Positions 6,788 to 22,312 of a DNA stretch of 53,730 nucleotides are shown in pieces. Below the pieces are notes generated by a model that had not been told where the DNA came from, searched no databases, and was given only the letters and a program-made list of their open reading frames with translations. Source of the stretch: Thermoleophilia bacterium (GTDB taxonomy: Bacteria; Actinomycetota; Thermoleophilia; Gaiellales; Gaiellaceae); assembly GCA_009694305.1 (NCBI GenBank), contig SHVL01000014.1:1-53730 (forward strand), read 5' to 3'. The position numbers and the translations under genes were made by a program. Position 1 is the stretch's first letter. Every line of letters starts with the position of its first letter.

Positions 6788-8155
6788 ATGGAGTACACCG
6801 TCGAGCAAACCGCCGAACAACTGTGGGACGATGTCTCGGGCCGACTCCAGGAGGCCCTCAACGAGACGACGTACGCTACGTGGTTCGGCGATGCGTCCGC
6901 AGGTGACCTCAGCGACGACGCATTCTCGCTCGTCGTTCCAAACGATTTCACGCGTGAGTGGATCGAGGGTCACTTCCTCGGTTTCGTAAAGGCGGCCGCA
7001 CGCGATACCCTCGGCCGTGACATTCGCGTCACGCTGACGGTACGCGACCCCGGGAACGACGTGAGCGAGCCGGCAGGAGAAGTCGCTGCCGGCCCCACCG
7101 CCGATTCAGCCACCCCGGCGTCTGCTCCCGCGAGCCCCAAGTACACCTTCGATCTCTTCGTGATCGGCTCCTCGAACCGCTTCGCTCATGCCGCCGCGCT
7201 CGCTGTGGCCGAAGCGCCGGCCCAGGCCTACAACCCTCTCTTCATCTACGGCGGCACGGGGCTCGGCAAGACGCACCTGATGCAGGCGATCGGGCAATAC
7301 GTGAGCCAGCACACGAAGGGCGCCACCACGCGGTACGTGACGAGCGAGACATTCATGAACGACTTCATCAACTCGCTCCGTGACAAGCGCATCGAAGGGT
7401 TCAAGCAGCGCTACCGGACCTACGACGTCCTTCTCGTGGACGACATCCAGTTCTTCGAGGGGAAAGAGCGGATTCAGGAGGAGTTCTTCCACACGTTCAA
7501 CTCTCTCTACGAAGCCGGCCGGCAGATCGTCATCTCCTCCGATCGGCCTCCGAAGGAGATCGCAACGCTCGAGGAACGGCTGCGCTCACGGTTCGAGTGG
7601 GGGTTGATCACCGACATCCAGCCGCCCGACCTCGAAACACGGATTGCGATCCTCCGCAAAAGAGTAACCACCAACTGGATCGAGATCGCCGATCCCGAGG
7701 TGATCACCTTCATCGCCGGCCGCGTCTCCACGAACATCCGTGAGCTCGAGGGCGCGCTCACGCGGGTGGTCGCATTCTCGTCGCTGACGGGAAGGGAGTT
7801 GACCGTCGAGCTCGCCGAAGAGGTTCTGCGCGACCTCTTCCCCGACGGTGGCGCGATCCCCGTAGTAACGATCAACCGAATCCAGGAGACCGTCTCGGAT
7901 CGGTTCGGGCTTTCGGTGCTGGAGCTCTGCAGTCAGCGCCGTTCACAGGCCGTTGCCTACCCGAGACAGGTAGCGATGTACCTCTCACGCGAACTGACGG
8001 ACGCCTCGCTGCCGAAGATCGGCAAGGAGTTCGGCGGCCGCGACCACACGACCGTGATCCATGCGACGACCAAGATTTCACGCCTGATTTCCGAGGATAG
8101 ATCTGTGTACAACCTTGTGCAAGACCTCACCACCCGGATCAAGCAGGCCCGGTGA
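6788..8155 (+). CDS. dnaA: chromosomal replication initiator DnaA
   Basis: A 455-residue AAA+ initiator that binds DnaA boxes and melts oriC. Domain I (about 1-75) is the DnaB/regulator interaction domain, domain II (about 90-118) is a short Ala/Pro-rich linker, and domain III carries Walker A GGTGLGKT at 155-162 and Walker B LLVDD with Asp 218-219. Domain IV ends with the DNA-binding signature [11 protein letters not shown]. The ATG at 6788 follows GAGGAGG and AAGG; an upstream in-frame ATG at 6743 would add 15 unconserved residues and overlap the probable -10. Linker II is much shorter than in Streptomyces. Confidence 0.97.
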   Translation: MEYTVEQTAEQLWDDVSGRLQEALNETTYATWFGDASAGDLSDDAFSLVVPNDFTREWIEGHFLGFVKAAARDTLGRDIRVTLTVRDPGNDVSEPAGEVAAGPTADSATPASAPASPKYTFDLFVIGSSNRFAHAAALAVAEAPAQAYNPLFIYGGTGLGKTHLMQAIGQYVSQHTKGATTRYVTSETFMNDFINSLRDKRIEGFKQRYRTYDVLLVDDIQFFEGKERIQEEFFHTFNSLYEAGRQIVISSDRPPKEIATLEERLRSRFEWGLITDIQPPDLETRIAILRKRVTTNWIEIADPEVITFIAGRVSTNIRELEGALTRVVAFSSLTGRELTVELAEEVLRDLFPDGGAIPVVTINRIQETVSDRFGLSVLELCSQRRSQAVAYPRQVAMYLSRELTDASLPKIGKEFGGRDHTTVIHATTKISRLISEDRSVYNLVQDLTTRIKQAR

Positions 8156-8205
8156 TCTGTGGAGTCCTGTCCCATCGAGCCATCGCCCTGTGGGACCTGT
8201 CCTCT

Positions 8206-8214
8206 TTGTCCACG
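8206..8214 (+). promoter_or_regulatory. degenerate DnaA box in the dnaA-dnaN gap
   Basis: TTGTCCACG differs from the consensus at two positions. The 158-base gap between dnaA and dnaN also contains the inverted repeat GTCCCA (8169-8174) and TGGGAC (8191-8196). In many Gram-positive bacteria this gap contains part of the origin, but here the evidence is weak. Confidence 0.4.
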
Positions 8215-8313
8215 AATCGATCAACACGTGCAAACGCCGGTGTAGAGCCGATCCAGGTCGTCCTCCCCGTCATTCACACTCCCTATGTACTACTACAAGA
8301 GGTTCTCTAAATA

Positions 8314-9441
8314 ATGAGTGGCATAGACGTAACAGTTGGTTCGGGCCTCAACGTGACTTGCGACAGGGATCAGCTCGTCGCAGCGCTCACCACCGTCTCG
8401 CGGGTTGTTTCGTCTCGTGGCTCGGTGCAGGTTCTCTCGGGCGTACTCCTGCGTCCGGGCGGTGACGTTCTTGAACTCGCGGCTACCGACATGGAGTTGT
8501 CGCTCCGTACGACGCTGGCGGCGGAGATCGAGGGCGACAGCGCCGTCGTCGTTCCCGGCAAGCTCCTCGTCGATCTGGCGAGGCTCCTTCCGGCCTCCGA
8601 GGTGACGATCGACTACCGGCCCGACGACGGGGTCGTCCACATCTCGAGTGGAAGCTACTCCTCGAAGCTCAACGTCTTCGCCGCAGAGGATTTTCCTCGC
8701 CTGCCGGCCATCGATCTAGCTCGACACACGATTGCATCCGCATCCCTGCTCGAGACGGTGGATCGGGTCGCTAAATCGGCTTCGAGAGACGAGTCCCGAC
8801 CGGTGCTGACCGGGATCCAGGTGCGGTTCGAGGGCAAGCGCCTACTCATGGCGGCGACGGACTCGTACCGGCTCTCGTTCAAGGAGACGGAACTCGAGGC
8901 CGAGGGCCCCAACCTCGAGGCGATCATCCCGGCTCGCGCGCTCACCGAACTCACACGGATCGCCGCTGGAACCGAGACGGTCGAGCTTGCCGTCAACGAG
9001 AACACGGTCATCTTCGGAACGGGAGACACCTGGCTCACCACGCGCCGGATCGACGGCCAGTTCCCGGATGTGAGTCGGCTGCTGCCGGAGTCGTTCGAGA
9101 TCGAGGTAGACCTTCCGCGTGCCGAGTTGCTCGATGTTGTTCGTCGTGCCGCCGTGCTGGCAGTGCGCAACTCCCCGCTCCGACTGCGATTTGCCGAAGG
9201 CGAGTTGACGATCTCGGCACAGAGCCAGGATGTTGGTGAGACGACCGAATCGCTGCCGGTCGCCTACACGGGCGAGCCTCTCGAGATTGGCTTCAACGCC
9301 GAGTTTCTTGCCGAAGGCGTCGATTCGGTGCGGGGTGAGACGGTGCGGCTGAAGCTGATCAATCCGCTTCGGCCCGGCCTGATCACGTCTGCCGACGACT
9401 CGTTCTGGTACCTGATCATGCCGATCAGGCTCGCAGGCTGA
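8314..9441 (+). CDS. dnaN: DNA polymerase III sliding clamp (beta subunit)
   Basis: A 375-residue clamp made of three similar domains that dimerises around DNA and tethers polymerase. Family blocks include SRGSVQVLSGVLL near the N-terminus, GKLLVDLARLLP, the mid-domain DESRPVLTGIQ block, TDSYRLSFKE, and the C-terminal LKLINPLRPGLI followed by YLIMPIRL. The ATG at 8314 follows AAGAGG at about 11 bases. Its stop TGA is overlapped by the inferred CTG start of recF. Confidence 0.97.
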   Translation: MSGIDVTVGSGLNVTCDRDQLVAALTTVSRVVSSRGSVQVLSGVLLRPGGDVLELAATDMELSLRTTLAAEIEGDSAVVVPGKLLVDLARLLPASEVTIDYRPDDGVVHISSGSYSSKLNVFAAEDFPRLPAIDLARHTIASASLLETVDRVAKSASRDESRPVLTGIQVRFEGKRLLMAATDSYRLSFKETELEAEGPNLEAIIPARALTELTRIAAGTETVELAVNENTVIFGTGDTWLTTRRIDGQFPDVSRLLPESFEIEVDLPRAELLDVVRRAAVLAVRNSPLRLRFAEGELTISAQSQDVGETTESLPVAYTGEPLEIGFNAEFLAEGVDSVRGETVRLKLINPLRPGLITSADDSFWYLIMPIRLAG

Positions 9442-10499
9442 TCGTCGCTTCGGTCACGCTTCGCGACTTCCGGTCGTACGCCCGGCTCGAGTTGGCCCTG
9501 GCGCCGGGCCTCGTTCTCGTGACGGGTGCGAACGGGTCGGGCAAGACGAACCTTCTTGAATCGCTGCATGTCGGGACACAGGGATTCTCGCCCCGGACGC
9601 GCTCCGACACACAGCTGATCCGTCAGGGCTCGACGGCCGCCCGGATCGAACTGAGCGGGACGCGCGGTCCGACACCCGTCTCGGTTGCGGTGGGACTCTC
9701 CGCCGACGAGCCGCGGCGTGCGCGTCTCGACGGCGCAGCACTTCGTTCGGCAGAGCAACTGCGCTCCGAGCTCGTGACACTGGTCTTCACACCGGACAGA
9801 CTCGCGATCGTCAAGGGTGGCCCTGCGGCACGGCGGGCCTACATCGACCGCACGCTTGCACGCCTGTACCCCGCTCGCGCCCACATTCCAATCGACTACG
9901 CGACGGCCGTAGGACAGCGAAACGCAGCACTGCGCCGGGTCTCGCTCGGACTTTCGCACCGCGATGTGCTGGCACCGTGGACGGCCCAGGTCGCCGACCT
10001 CGGGGCCATGCTGACGGCATCTCGCCGTGACGTGATCGAGTTGCTGCAGCCAGGTTTTGGCGAGAGGGCCGACGAGCTCGGCCTCGAGGACGCGTTGCTC
10101 GGCTACGCCGCCGAGCCACCGACGATCGCGGCTCTCGAGAAGCGCCTCGACCGCGACATCGAGAGAGGCATCACCGGTATCGGGCCCCACCTCGACGAGA
10201 TTGCGGTTCGCTCGAGTGAGCGCGACCTCCGGACATTTGGCTCGCAGGGTGAACAGCGCCTCGCCGTGCTCTCGTTGCTCCTCGCCGAGGCCGAGCTGAT
10301 TGCGTTGCGCCGCCGGGTGCCGCCACTCTTGCTTCTCGACGACGCCTTCTCGGAGCTCGACGAGAACCGCCGCCGTATTCTCAGCGAGCGGATCGGCGCG
10401 GTCGGCCAGACGATCGTCACTGCAACGGGCACCGAGGCGCTTCCCCTCGCACCGGCGCAGTTGCTTCGCGTCACTCCCGGCCGCGTCGAGATTTCCTGA
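9438..10499 (+). CDS. recF: DNA replication and repair protein RecF
   Basis: A 353-residue SMC-like ATPase that helps load RecA at gaps. Walker A GANGSGKT is at residues 30-37, and the ABC signature and Walker B (LLLLDDAFSELDENRR) are near the C-terminus. The conserved first strand and the LRDFRSYARLEL block lie upstream of the first ATG, GTG or TTG in frame (TTG at 9492). The only start-like codon that retains them is CTG at 9438, which forms a CTGA overlap with the dnaN stop. This start aligns exactly with Met 1 of E. coli RecF. Starting at the TTG would remove 18 conserved residues. The stop overlaps the next ATG (TGATG). Confidence 0.93.
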   Translation: MIVASVTLRDFRSYARLELALAPGLVLVTGANGSGKTNLLESLHVGTQGFSPRTRSDTQLIRQGSTAARIELSGTRGPTPVSVAVGLSADEPRRARLDGAALRSAEQLRSELVTLVFTPDRLAIVKGGPAARRAYIDRTLARLYPARAHIPIDYATAVGQRNAALRRVSLGLSHRDVLAPWTAQVADLGAMLTASRRDVIELLQPGFGERADELGLEDALLGYAAEPPTIAALEKRLDRDIERGITGIGPHLDEIAVRSSERDLRTFGSQGEQRLAVLSLLLAEAELIALRRRVPPLLLLDDAFSELDENRRRILSERIGAVGQTIVTATGTEALPLAPAQLLRVTPGRVEIS

Positions 10500-10963
10500 T
10501 GGAGCGACTCGAGGATTCGGTGCGGGGCGTGCTGCGTGGTGCGGGCGTGCCCGATGCCGGTGCTCTTGCCGACGTTGTTCGCGTCTGGCCCATCACCGTC
10601 GGTGACGCCATCTCACGCGCCGCCTGGCCCCAGCGCATCGCGCGCGACGGAACGCTTCTCGTGGCCGCGAGCTCCTCGACCTGGGCGTTCGAGCTAGGCC
10701 TCCTCGCCGACGAGATCCTTGCGAAGCTCACTGCGGCAGTGGGCGAAGGGGCTCCCACGGGAATCCGATTTGCTCCCGGGGCCGTTCCCTCACCGGCGGC
10801 ACCGGTTGCGGATGCGACACCGGTAGCCCGTCCCGTGGCCGACGACGCGACCCGCCTTCTTGCCGATGAGCTCACGCTCGCGATGACCGACGAGAAGCTG
10901 CGTGGGACGATCGCGCGAGCTGCCGCTGCGAGTCTGGCAAGAGCCGCCGCCGACCGTCATTTC

Positions 10964-10966
<3 letters not shown>
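10499..10966 (+). CDS. DciA-like protein (DUF721)
   Basis: A 155-residue protein whose first about 85 residues match the DUF721/DciA pattern (VWPITVGDAIS, then the hydrophobic strand GTLLVAASSSTWAFEL). DciA is the ancestral loader or operator of the replicative helicase DnaB in bacteria without DnaC. The C-terminal half is Ala/Pro-rich and looks disordered. The position between recF and gyrB is the usual one in actinobacteria. The ATG overlaps the recF stop by one base. Confidence 0.82.
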
Positions 10967-16010
<5,044 letters not shown>

Positions 16011-16014
16011 CGGT

Positions 16015-16782
16015 TTACTCGCTGCTCCCGGCGAGCTTCGACAACGCTGTCAGCAGGTCGATCGGGATCGGAAAGATGATCGTCGAGTTGTTGTTCGACC
16101 CGATCTCGAGCAGCGTCTGCAGGTAGCGAAGCTGCACGGTGATGGGCTCCTGCGCCATCACGGCGGCAGCGTCCTTCAACCGCTCGGATGCCTGGTACTC
16201 GCCTTCGGCCGAGATCACCTTGGCACGTCGCTCCCGCTCGGCCTCGGCCTGACGCGCCATGGCGCGCTGCATATCGCTCGGGATCTCGACGTCCTTGACC
16301 TCGACAACCGAGACCTTGATGCCCCACGGTGAGGTGGCGTCGTCGATGATCGTCTGGAGGATGCCGTTGATCTTGTCGCGCTCCGAGAGGAGCTCGTCGA
16401 GTACGTGCTGACCCAGGACAGAGCGCAGCGTCGTCTGCGCGATCTGTGAGGTGGCGTTCATGTAGTTCTCCACCTGCACGATCGCCGCCTTTGGCTCGAC
16501 GATCCGGAAGTAGGCAACGGCGTTGACACGAACCGGCACGTTGTCCTTCGTGATCACCTCCTGCGGCGGAACGTTCAGGGTCACCGTCCGCAACTCGACC
16601 TTCTCCATCTTGTCCACGAACGGGATCAGGAAGAACAGCCCGGGGCCCTTCGGCTCCGGCAGCAGCCGGCCGAGCCGGAAGATGACGCCCCTCTCGTACT
16701 CCCTTGCGATCTTCACCGTCGCGGAGAAGAGAACAACCAGCAGCACGATGACGACAGCGGCCACGATCAGAGCGACATTCAC
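16015..16782 (-). CDS. SPFH/band 7 family protein (slipin, stomatin-like)
   Basis: A 255-residue membrane-anchored scaffold protein. Residues 5-25 form an N-terminal hydrophobic anchor, followed by the band 7 domain ([41 protein letters not shown]) and a helical region rich in Ala, Glu and Arg ([20 protein letters not shown] in part). The end of the chain carries the oligomerisation strand STIIFPIP. Slipins form rings in the membrane and often work with a membrane NfeD-type or protease partner, but no nfeD gene is adjacent here. The GTG start has an excellent GGAGGAAG ribosome-binding site. Confidence 0.9.
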   Translation of the reverse strand: MNVALIVAAVVIVLLVVLFSATVKIAREYERGVIFRLGRLLPEPKGPGLFFLIPFVDKMEKVELRTVTLNVPPQEVITKDNVPVRVNAVAYFRIVEPKAAIVQVENYMNATSQIAQTTLRSVLGQHVLDELLSERDKINGILQTIIDDATSPWGIKVSVVEVKDVEIPSDMQRAMARQAEAERERRAKVISAEGEYQASERLKDAAAVMAQEPITVQLRYLQTLLEIGSNNNSTIIFPIPIDLLTALSKLAGSSE

Positions 16783-16953
16783 GCGATCTTCCTCCGGTGG
16801 GGGAAAGCTTTTGCGCCGTGCACCACTGATTTGGCCCGTCGGTTGACCACGGATCCCTGCGGGTAAGGATATTTCACGACAGTAAGGATTCTAGCAGGGT
16901 GGTGCCGAATCCCCTCGGGAGAGCGGTATTCTCCGCCGCCACCAGGATATGTC

Positions 16954-19047
16954 GTGAAGCCTCTTCTTGCCGTCATCACCGTCGTTCTGGCCCTGGCGTT
17001 GCCCGCGGCGGCCTCGGCGAGCCTTGCCTCGATCACGTTCCGGTCGGTGCCCGTCACAGGGGGAAGGCCCTTGCCCGTGACGACCGGGCGATTCGATCTC
17101 GTCGGGGTCCGCTGGCACGGCCCGGGATCGGTGCGGTTCAGTGCGCGTGCGACCGACGGCACCTGGGGACCCTGGCTCGCCGCCGCCCTCGAGGAGGACG
17201 ACCAACCGGACATCGGAGCCCGCGAGAACGCAGCAACCGGCGGCTGGCGCCTCGGCAGTCCGACCTGGGTCGGGCCGGCCAATGCGATCCGCTATCGGGT
17301 GTCGGGCCGCGTCACCGACCTGCGCGCGTCTCTTGTCCGCAGCCCCGAGCAGATGATTCCGCTTCGGGCCGTCGCCAGTGCAGGGTCTCCGGCGATCGTG
17401 CCGCGGAGTACGTGGGGTGCCGACGAGTCGATCGGCGGCGAAGGCCCGGGCTTTGCCCCGAGCGTGCGCTTTGCGATCGTCCACCACACGGCTGGACCGA
17501 ACGACTACTCGCCCTCACAGGCGGCGGCCATCATGCGCGGAATCCAGCTCTATCACGTCAAATCGAACGGCTGGAGCGACATTGGCTACAACTTTCTCGT
17601 AGACCGCTACGGCACCGTGTACGAGGGCCGGCACGGGGGTATCGAGCAAAACGTGATCGGCGCGCATGCTCGAGGCTTCAACACCGGCTCGGTCGGCGTG
17701 GCTGTGATCGGCACCTTTGGCACGACGGCGATTCCGGCGGCGGCTTCCCGGTCACTCGAGAAGCTGCTCGCCTGGCGACTCGACCTCGCCCATGTCGATC
17801 CTCTCGCCGACGTCACTGTTATCTCGGGCGGCAGCGAGCGGTATCTCCCGGGCGTTCCGGTCACGCTTCGCGCGGTGTCCGGCCACCGTGACACGGGGCA
17901 AACGGAGTGCCCCGGGAACCTCCTGTACGCCCAGCTTGACGCCATAGCGGGCACGTCGCTCGGCATCGGTCTTCCCAAGCTCTTCGACCCGGCAGTGAAG
18001 GGATCTCTCGGAGGGCCGGTGCGCTTCACGGCGCGCGTCTCGGCGGCGCTTGCGTGGCGGATATCCGTGGTAGACGCACTCGGGCAGGAACGTGCTGCAG
18101 GTGCGGGGCGTGGGCCGGTCGTGGACTGGAGCTGGGATGCCTCCCTCGTCGCGGGAACCGGCATCCGCTGGAGCATGGGGGTCGAGGGTGCCAGACCTGT
18201 CACGGGTACCTTCGGCAAGTCCACGAAGGACGCGCCGCTCGCTCTTGTGCACCTCGCTGCCGACCCGGTGACGATCAGCCCGAATGACGACGGCGTCGCC
18301 GACATCGCCATCGTCACGTACGAGACAACGACGACGGCCACGGTGACGGCAACGCTTCTCGACGCGACCGGAGCCCAGGTAGTGGAGATCGTTCCTCCGA
18401 CCCGTCTTCCGGCAGGGGAACACACTTTTTCGTTCGATGGGAGCGGGCAGCCTGACGGCGTTTACGGAATCGTCGTGCGTGCAACCGACGCTCGCGGATT
18501 CGTCGTCATGGAGCAGCTCCAGATGACGGTGATCCGGACGCTCGGCCCGTCGTCGGTCTCGCCCCCGATCTTCACGCCAAACGGGGACGGGAAGGGAGAT
18601 GCGCTCCGCGTCTCGTTTTTCCTCACCGCTCCGGCGACCGTCAGGCTGCGTGTCCTGCATGAGGGTGTCTGGGTCGCGACACTCTTCAACGGGCCCCTGC
18701 AGGCGGGCAAGCAGACGATCACCTGGGACGGTACAAAGCGGCTCGGAGCCGCCCCGGATGGCGACTACACTGCCGTCGTCGAGGTCACCGACACGACCGG
18801 GACAATCGCAGCCACGCTGCCGTTTCTGCGGGACGCGACCCCTCCGGGGATCCGTCTTTTCAGCCGGCCGCTGCGTCTCCGGGTCTCGGAGGCTGCCCGG
18901 GTGACCGTGCGTGTGAACGGTTCGGTCAGACATCTCGAAGCTGCGGGCCCCGGCTACCTCACACTCGCCGGTGTTCGCCGGATCCGGGCGCTTCTCGTCG
19001 TTGCGCGCGATGCAGCCGGAAATCAGACCGTCCTTCGCCGCCCCTGA
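16954..19047 (+). CDS. secreted N-acetylmuramoyl-L-alanine amidase / PGRP with FlgD-like Ig domains
   Basis: A 697-residue exported protein. Residues 1-22 form a signal peptide ending ASAS. The amidase_2/PGRP domain spans about 140-335, with zinc ligands in AIVHHT (His 177, next to His 178), SGHRD (His 311) and TECPG (Cys 319), so it should be catalytically active on peptidoglycan. Two FlgD-type Ig-like domains follow: SPNDDG near 442 and FTPNGDG near 540, each with a calcium-loop-like Asp/Asn cluster and a WDG turn. The GTG at 16954 follows AGGA; a nearby ATG at 16949 meets a stop after two codons. It is monocistronic between divergent slipin and fabZ. Confidence 0.88.
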   Translation: MKPLLAVITVVLALALPAAASASLASITFRSVPVTGGRPLPVTTGRFDLVGVRWHGPGSVRFSARATDGTWGPWLAAALEEDDQPDIGARENAATGGWRLGSPTWVGPANAIRYRVSGRVTDLRASLVRSPEQMIPLRAVASAGSPAIVPRSTWGADESIGGEGPGFAPSVRFAIVHHTAGPNDYSPSQAAAIMRGIQLYHVKSNGWSDIGYNFLVDRYGTVYEGRHGGIEQNVIGAHARGFNTGSVGVAVIGTFGTTAIPAAASRSLEKLLAWRLDLAHVDPLADVTVISGGSERYLPGVPVTLRAVSGHRDTGQTECPGNLLYAQLDAIAGTSLGIGLPKLFDPAVKGSLGGPVRFTARVSAALAWRISVVDALGQERAAGAGRGPVVDWSWDASLVAGTGIRWSMGVEGARPVTGTFGKSTKDAPLALVHLAADPVTISPNDDGVADIAIVTYETTTTATVTATLLDATGAQVVEIVPPTRLPAGEHTFSFDGSGQPDGVYGIVVRATDARGFVVMEQLQMTVIRTLGPSSVSPPIFTPNGDGKGDALRVSFFLTAPATVRLRVLHEGVWVATLFNGPLQAGKQTITWDGTKRLGAAPDGDYTAVVEVTDTTGTIAATLPFLRDATPPGIRLFSRPLRLRVSEAARVTVRVNGSVRHLEAAGPGYLTLAGVRRIRALLVVARDAAGNQTVLRRP

Positions 19048-19163
19048 GCTTCGGCTCGACCGCAACGAATCATGTCGTCCGGACAGTAGACTTGCCCTGT
19101 GCAATCGTCCCGCCGTTCACGCGTCCGACACTCCGCCCCCGTCGGTGGGGGAGGAGCCGCAGC

Positions 19164-19604
19164 GTGATTCCCGAGGCACCGTTCGGCAAGGAGGAGATCG
19201 AGCGCATCCTGCCTCACCGGGATCCATTCCTGCTCCTCGACGAGGTGATCGAGCTCGAGCCAGGCCGGAAGGTCGTTGCCACCCGCCTCGTGCGTGCCGA
19301 CGACTGGTGGTTTCCGGGGCACTTTCCCGACAGGCCCGTGATGCCGGGCGTTCTGATCGTCGAGGCGATGGCACAAGCCGGTGCCGTCGCGGTGCTCGTC
19401 GAGGAGGAGAACCGGGGCAAGATAGCCTTCTTCGCAGGCATCGACGAATGCCGCTTCAAGCGCATCGTCTCGCCGGGGGAGACGCTCACGCTGACCTGTG
19501 AGATCGACGCCATGCGTGGGCCGATCGGCCGCGGCAAGGCAACGGCAACAGTTGACGGCGCGCTTGCTGCCCGCGGCACGCTGACGTTTGCGGTGGAGCG
19601 ATGA
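19164..19604 (+). CDS. fabZ: 3-hydroxyacyl-[ACP] dehydratase FabZ
   Basis: A 146-residue hot-dog-fold dehydratase that removes water from beta-hydroxyacyl-ACP in fatty acid elongation. The signature [12 protein letters not shown] is near residues 13-24, catalytic His 53 is in FPGHFP, and Glu 67 is in VEAMAQ. The start is GTG at 19164 with GGGGAGGAG upstream; the longer open frame back to 19092 has an Arg/Pro-rich, unconserved extension. It heads the fab block and its stop overlaps fabH (ATGA). Confidence 0.93.
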   Translation: MIPEAPFGKEEIERILPHRDPFLLLDEVIELEPGRKVVATRLVRADDWWFPGHFPDRPVMPGVLIVEAMAQAGAVAVLVEEENRGKIAFFAGIDECRFKRIVSPGETLTLTCEIDAMRGPIGRGKATATVDGALAARGTLTFAVER

Positions 19605-20632
19605 TCGGGTCGGCCACGGGAGTGGCAATCGGGATCACGGGCCTCGGCTCGAACGTGCCCGAGACCGTGATGACGAACGACGATCTGGCGCGGCTTATCG
19701 ACACGTCGGACGAATGGATCCGTGAGCGCACCGGGATCCGCGAGCGTCGGATCGCCACCCGGGACGAGGCTCTCAGCGATATCGCGCTGCCCGCAGCGCG
19801 ACAGGCACTCGCCGAGGCAGGCGCGCAGCCTTCCGAGATCGATCTCGTGATCTGCGCCACCGTCACTCCGGACATGCTGTTCCCGACAGCCGCGGCGCTG
19901 ATGGCCGACACGCTCGAGCTGCGGAACGCGGCGGCCTACGATCTGGCCGCGGGCTGCACCGGGTTCATGTATGCGATCACCCAGGCCTACGGGATGCTGG
20001 CATCGGGTCTTTCGAAGAAGACGCTCGTGATCGGCGCTGACGTGCTCTCGAAGACGCTCGACTGGGAGGATCGATCGACAGTGGTGCTGTTTGGCGACGG
20101 TGCGGGCGCGGTCGTGATGGAGCCCGTCTCGACGGGGGGATTCCTCGGTTTCGAGCTCGGTGCCGATGGCGGCGGGGGCGTCCATCTCTCCTATCCGGGC
20201 AGCGGCTCCCGGTATTTCGACGGCTCGAAGCCTTCTCTCGAGATGAACGGCCGTGAGGTGTTCAAGTTCGCGACCCGGGTGATGGTGTCGTCGGCGACGG
20301 CCGTCCTCGAGCAGTGTGGCAAGACGATCGCCGACGTCGATTGCTACGTCCCACACCAGGCGAACAAGCGGATCATCGACTACGCGGTCGAAAAGCTTGG
20401 TATTTCACCCGAGCGAACCGTCGTGAACGTTGACCGTTTCGGGAACACCTCGTCGGGGTCGATCCCCCTCGCCCTCGTGGATGCGCGCGCGGAGGGACGT
20501 CTAACGGAAGGAGCGCTCGTGTTGATGACCGGTATGGGTGCAGGCCTCACGTGGGGTTCGGCACTGCTCCAATGGGGCGGGAAAGCCCAGTTGGGGAACG
20601 CTATCGGCCTTCCTGCGGCGGTCGTCGCGTGA
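19601..20632 (+). CDS. fabH: beta-ketoacyl-ACP synthase III
   Basis: A 343-residue KAS III that starts fatty acid synthesis by condensing acyl-CoA with malonyl-ACP. The catalytic triad is visible: Cys 119 in AAGCTGF, His 252 in PHQAN and Asn 282 in [10 protein letters not shown]. The N-terminal [12 protein letters not shown] block is typical. About a dozen residues beyond the usual end ([14 protein letters not shown]) are unremarkable. It overlaps fabZ and fabD by four bases on each side, so the enzymes are translationally coupled. Confidence 0.96.
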   Translation: MIGSATGVAIGITGLGSNVPETVMTNDDLARLIDTSDEWIRERTGIRERRIATRDEALSDIALPAARQALAEAGAQPSEIDLVICATVTPDMLFPTAAALMADTLELRNAAAYDLAAGCTGFMYAITQAYGMLASGLSKKTLVIGADVLSKTLDWEDRSTVVLFGDGAGAVVMEPVSTGGFLGFELGADGGGGVHLSYPGSGSRYFDGSKPSLEMNGREVFKFATRVMVSSATAVLEQCGKTIADVDCYVPHQANKRIIDYAVEKLGISPERTVVNVDRFGNTSSGSIPLALVDARAEGRLTEGALVLMTGMGAGLTWGSALLQWGGKAQLGNAIGLPAAVVA

Positions 20633-21576
20633 GCACGCGAGAGAGTGCCGCAACGGGCAAAGTCGCATTCTGCTTTCCGGGACAAGGTGCCCTCGAAGCG
20701 GGCATGGGCCGCGAGCTCGCGGAGGCTGTGCCGGCGGCAATGGACGTCTACCGTGTCGGCAGCGAGGCCTCGGGCCTCGACCTGCAGAAGCTCTGTTTCG
20801 AGACGCCACTCGAGGAGCTGGTTGACACCGAGGTGCAGCAGCCGGCCCTGATAGCAACATCCCTTGCCATCCTGGCAGCGATCCGCGACCAGGGGCTCGA
20901 GCCTGACATCGTTGTGGGTCATTCCGTCGGGGAGTTCGCCGCGCTCGCATCGGTCTCGGCCATCGGTACAGCCGAGGCGATCGGATTCGTGCGCGAGCGA
21001 GGTCTTGCGATGGCGGAGGCGGCCCGGTTGCATCCGGGAGCGATGGCAGCGATTCTCGGCCTCGAGGACGAGGCGGTCGAGGAGCTGTGCAACAGGATCG
21101 AGGGAGTCTGGCCCGCGAACTACAACTGCCCCGGCCAGGTCGTCGTGTCAGGTGAGCACGCCGCAGTCGATCGTCTCTGTGTCGAAGCCGAATCCATCGG
21201 TGCCAGGCGGGCGATCAAGCTGAAGGTCTCGGGAGCGTTCCACAGCCCCCTCGTCGGACGGGCTGCCGATCGCCTCCGTCCGGCGATCGAGTCGATCCGC
21301 TTCCAGGATCCGGTAGCACCCTTCATGTCCACCGTGACCGCTCACGTCGAGCCTGTAACCCGGTTCGCCTCGATTCTCGTGGAACAGCTGACGGCGCCCG
21401 TGAAGTTCACGCAGGCCGCCAGAGAGCTCGTGCAGGATGGTGTCACGACGTTTGTCGAGGTCGGTCCGGGGAACGTGCTCTCGGGGCTGATCAAGCGCAT
21501 CGACAGGAGCGTTCGGGCTATTTCCGTCAACGATGCCGCCAGCCTCGAGAAGGCAAGAGAGATGCTCGCGACATGA
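20629..21576 (+). CDS. fabD: malonyl-CoA:ACP transacylase FabD
   Basis: A 315-residue acyltransferase that loads malonyl groups onto ACP. FPGQGA lies near the N-terminus, the nucleophile is Ser 99 in GHSVGEF, and His 205 in AFHSPL completes the dyad. FVEVGPGNVLSGL closes the domain. The GTG start overlaps the fabH stop (GTGA). The longer reading frame upstream is antisense-free shadow within fabH. The stop overlaps fabG (ATGA). Confidence 0.95.
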   Translation: MSTRESAATGKVAFCFPGQGALEAGMGRELAEAVPAAMDVYRVGSEASGLDLQKLCFETPLEELVDTEVQQPALIATSLAILAAIRDQGLEPDIVVGHSVGEFAALASVSAIGTAEAIGFVRERGLAMAEAARLHPGAMAAILGLEDEAVEELCNRIEGVWPANYNCPGQVVVSGEHAAVDRLCVEAESIGARRAIKLKVSGAFHSPLVGRAADRLRPAIESIRFQDPVAPFMSTVTAHVEPVTRFASILVEQLTAPVKFTQAARELVQDGVTTFVEVGPGNVLSGLIKRIDRSVRAISVNDAASLEKAREMLAT

Positions 21577-22301
21577 GCGACTTCTGCTCGCTCGAGGGCA
21601 TGACCGCTCTCGTCACCGGAGCCTCTCGGGGCATCGGCCGTGCAATTGCAGTGGAGCTCGCTGCCGCGGGCGCCTCGGTCGTGGTCGGGTATCGCACAGG
21701 CCAGGAGGAGGCAGACGCGGTCGCGCGCGAGATCGGCGGCCGGGCCGTTCAGGCCGACGTCTCCGACCCGGCGTCGGCTCTTGCGCTCGTGCAGGAGGCC
21801 GGGGATCTCGACATCCTCGTGAACAACGCGGGGCTCACACGCGACGGCCTGCTCGCCCGCATGAGCGACGACGACTGGCACACCGTGATGGAGACGAACC
21901 TCTCGTCGGTCTTCTACACCTGCCGCGCTGCGGCGAGGCCGATGATGAAGAAGCGGTCAGGTGCGATCGTCAACGTCTCATCGGTCGTCGGCGTCCACGG
22001 AAACGGGGGGCAGACGAACTACGCGGCGTCGAAAGCGGGCATGATCGGTTTCACGAAGTCGCTCGCGCGTGAGCTCGGCAGCCGGAACGTCCGGGCAAAC
22101 GTCGTTGCGCCCGGCTACATCACCACCCAGCTCACGGACGTGCTTCCGCAAGAGGCGACCGACGCGCTGCTCCAGCAAACGCCACTCGGCCGACTCGGCG
22201 CCCCGGCGGATGTCGCCGGAGCCGTCCGATTTCTCTGCTCCCATCAGGCCTCATTCGTCACGGGCGAAGTGCTGCTCGTTGACGGTGGCCTCGGGATGTA
22301 G
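21573..22301 (+). CDS. fabG: 3-oxoacyl-[ACP] reductase FabG
   Basis: A 242-residue short-chain dehydrogenase reducing beta-ketoacyl-ACP with NADPH. The cofactor motif TGASRGIG is near 15-22, NNAG is present, and the catalytic residues are Ser 137, Tyr 150 and Lys 154 (NYAASKAG). The context makes FabG the natural assignment among many SDR homologues. It ends 11 bases before fabF, leaving no room for acpP. Confidence 0.94.
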   Translation: MSDFCSLEGMTALVTGASRGIGRAIAVELAAAGASVVVGYRTGQEEADAVAREIGGRAVQADVSDPASALALVQEAGDLDILVNNAGLTRDGLLARMSDDDWHTVMETNLSSVFYTCRAAARPMMKKRSGAIVNVSSVVGVHGNGGQTNYAASKAGMIGFTKSLARELGSRNVRANVVAPGYITTQLTDVLPQEATDALLQQTPLGRLGAPADVAGAVRFLCSHQASFVTGEVLLVDGGLGM

Positions 22302-22312
22302 CCTACTTTCCC

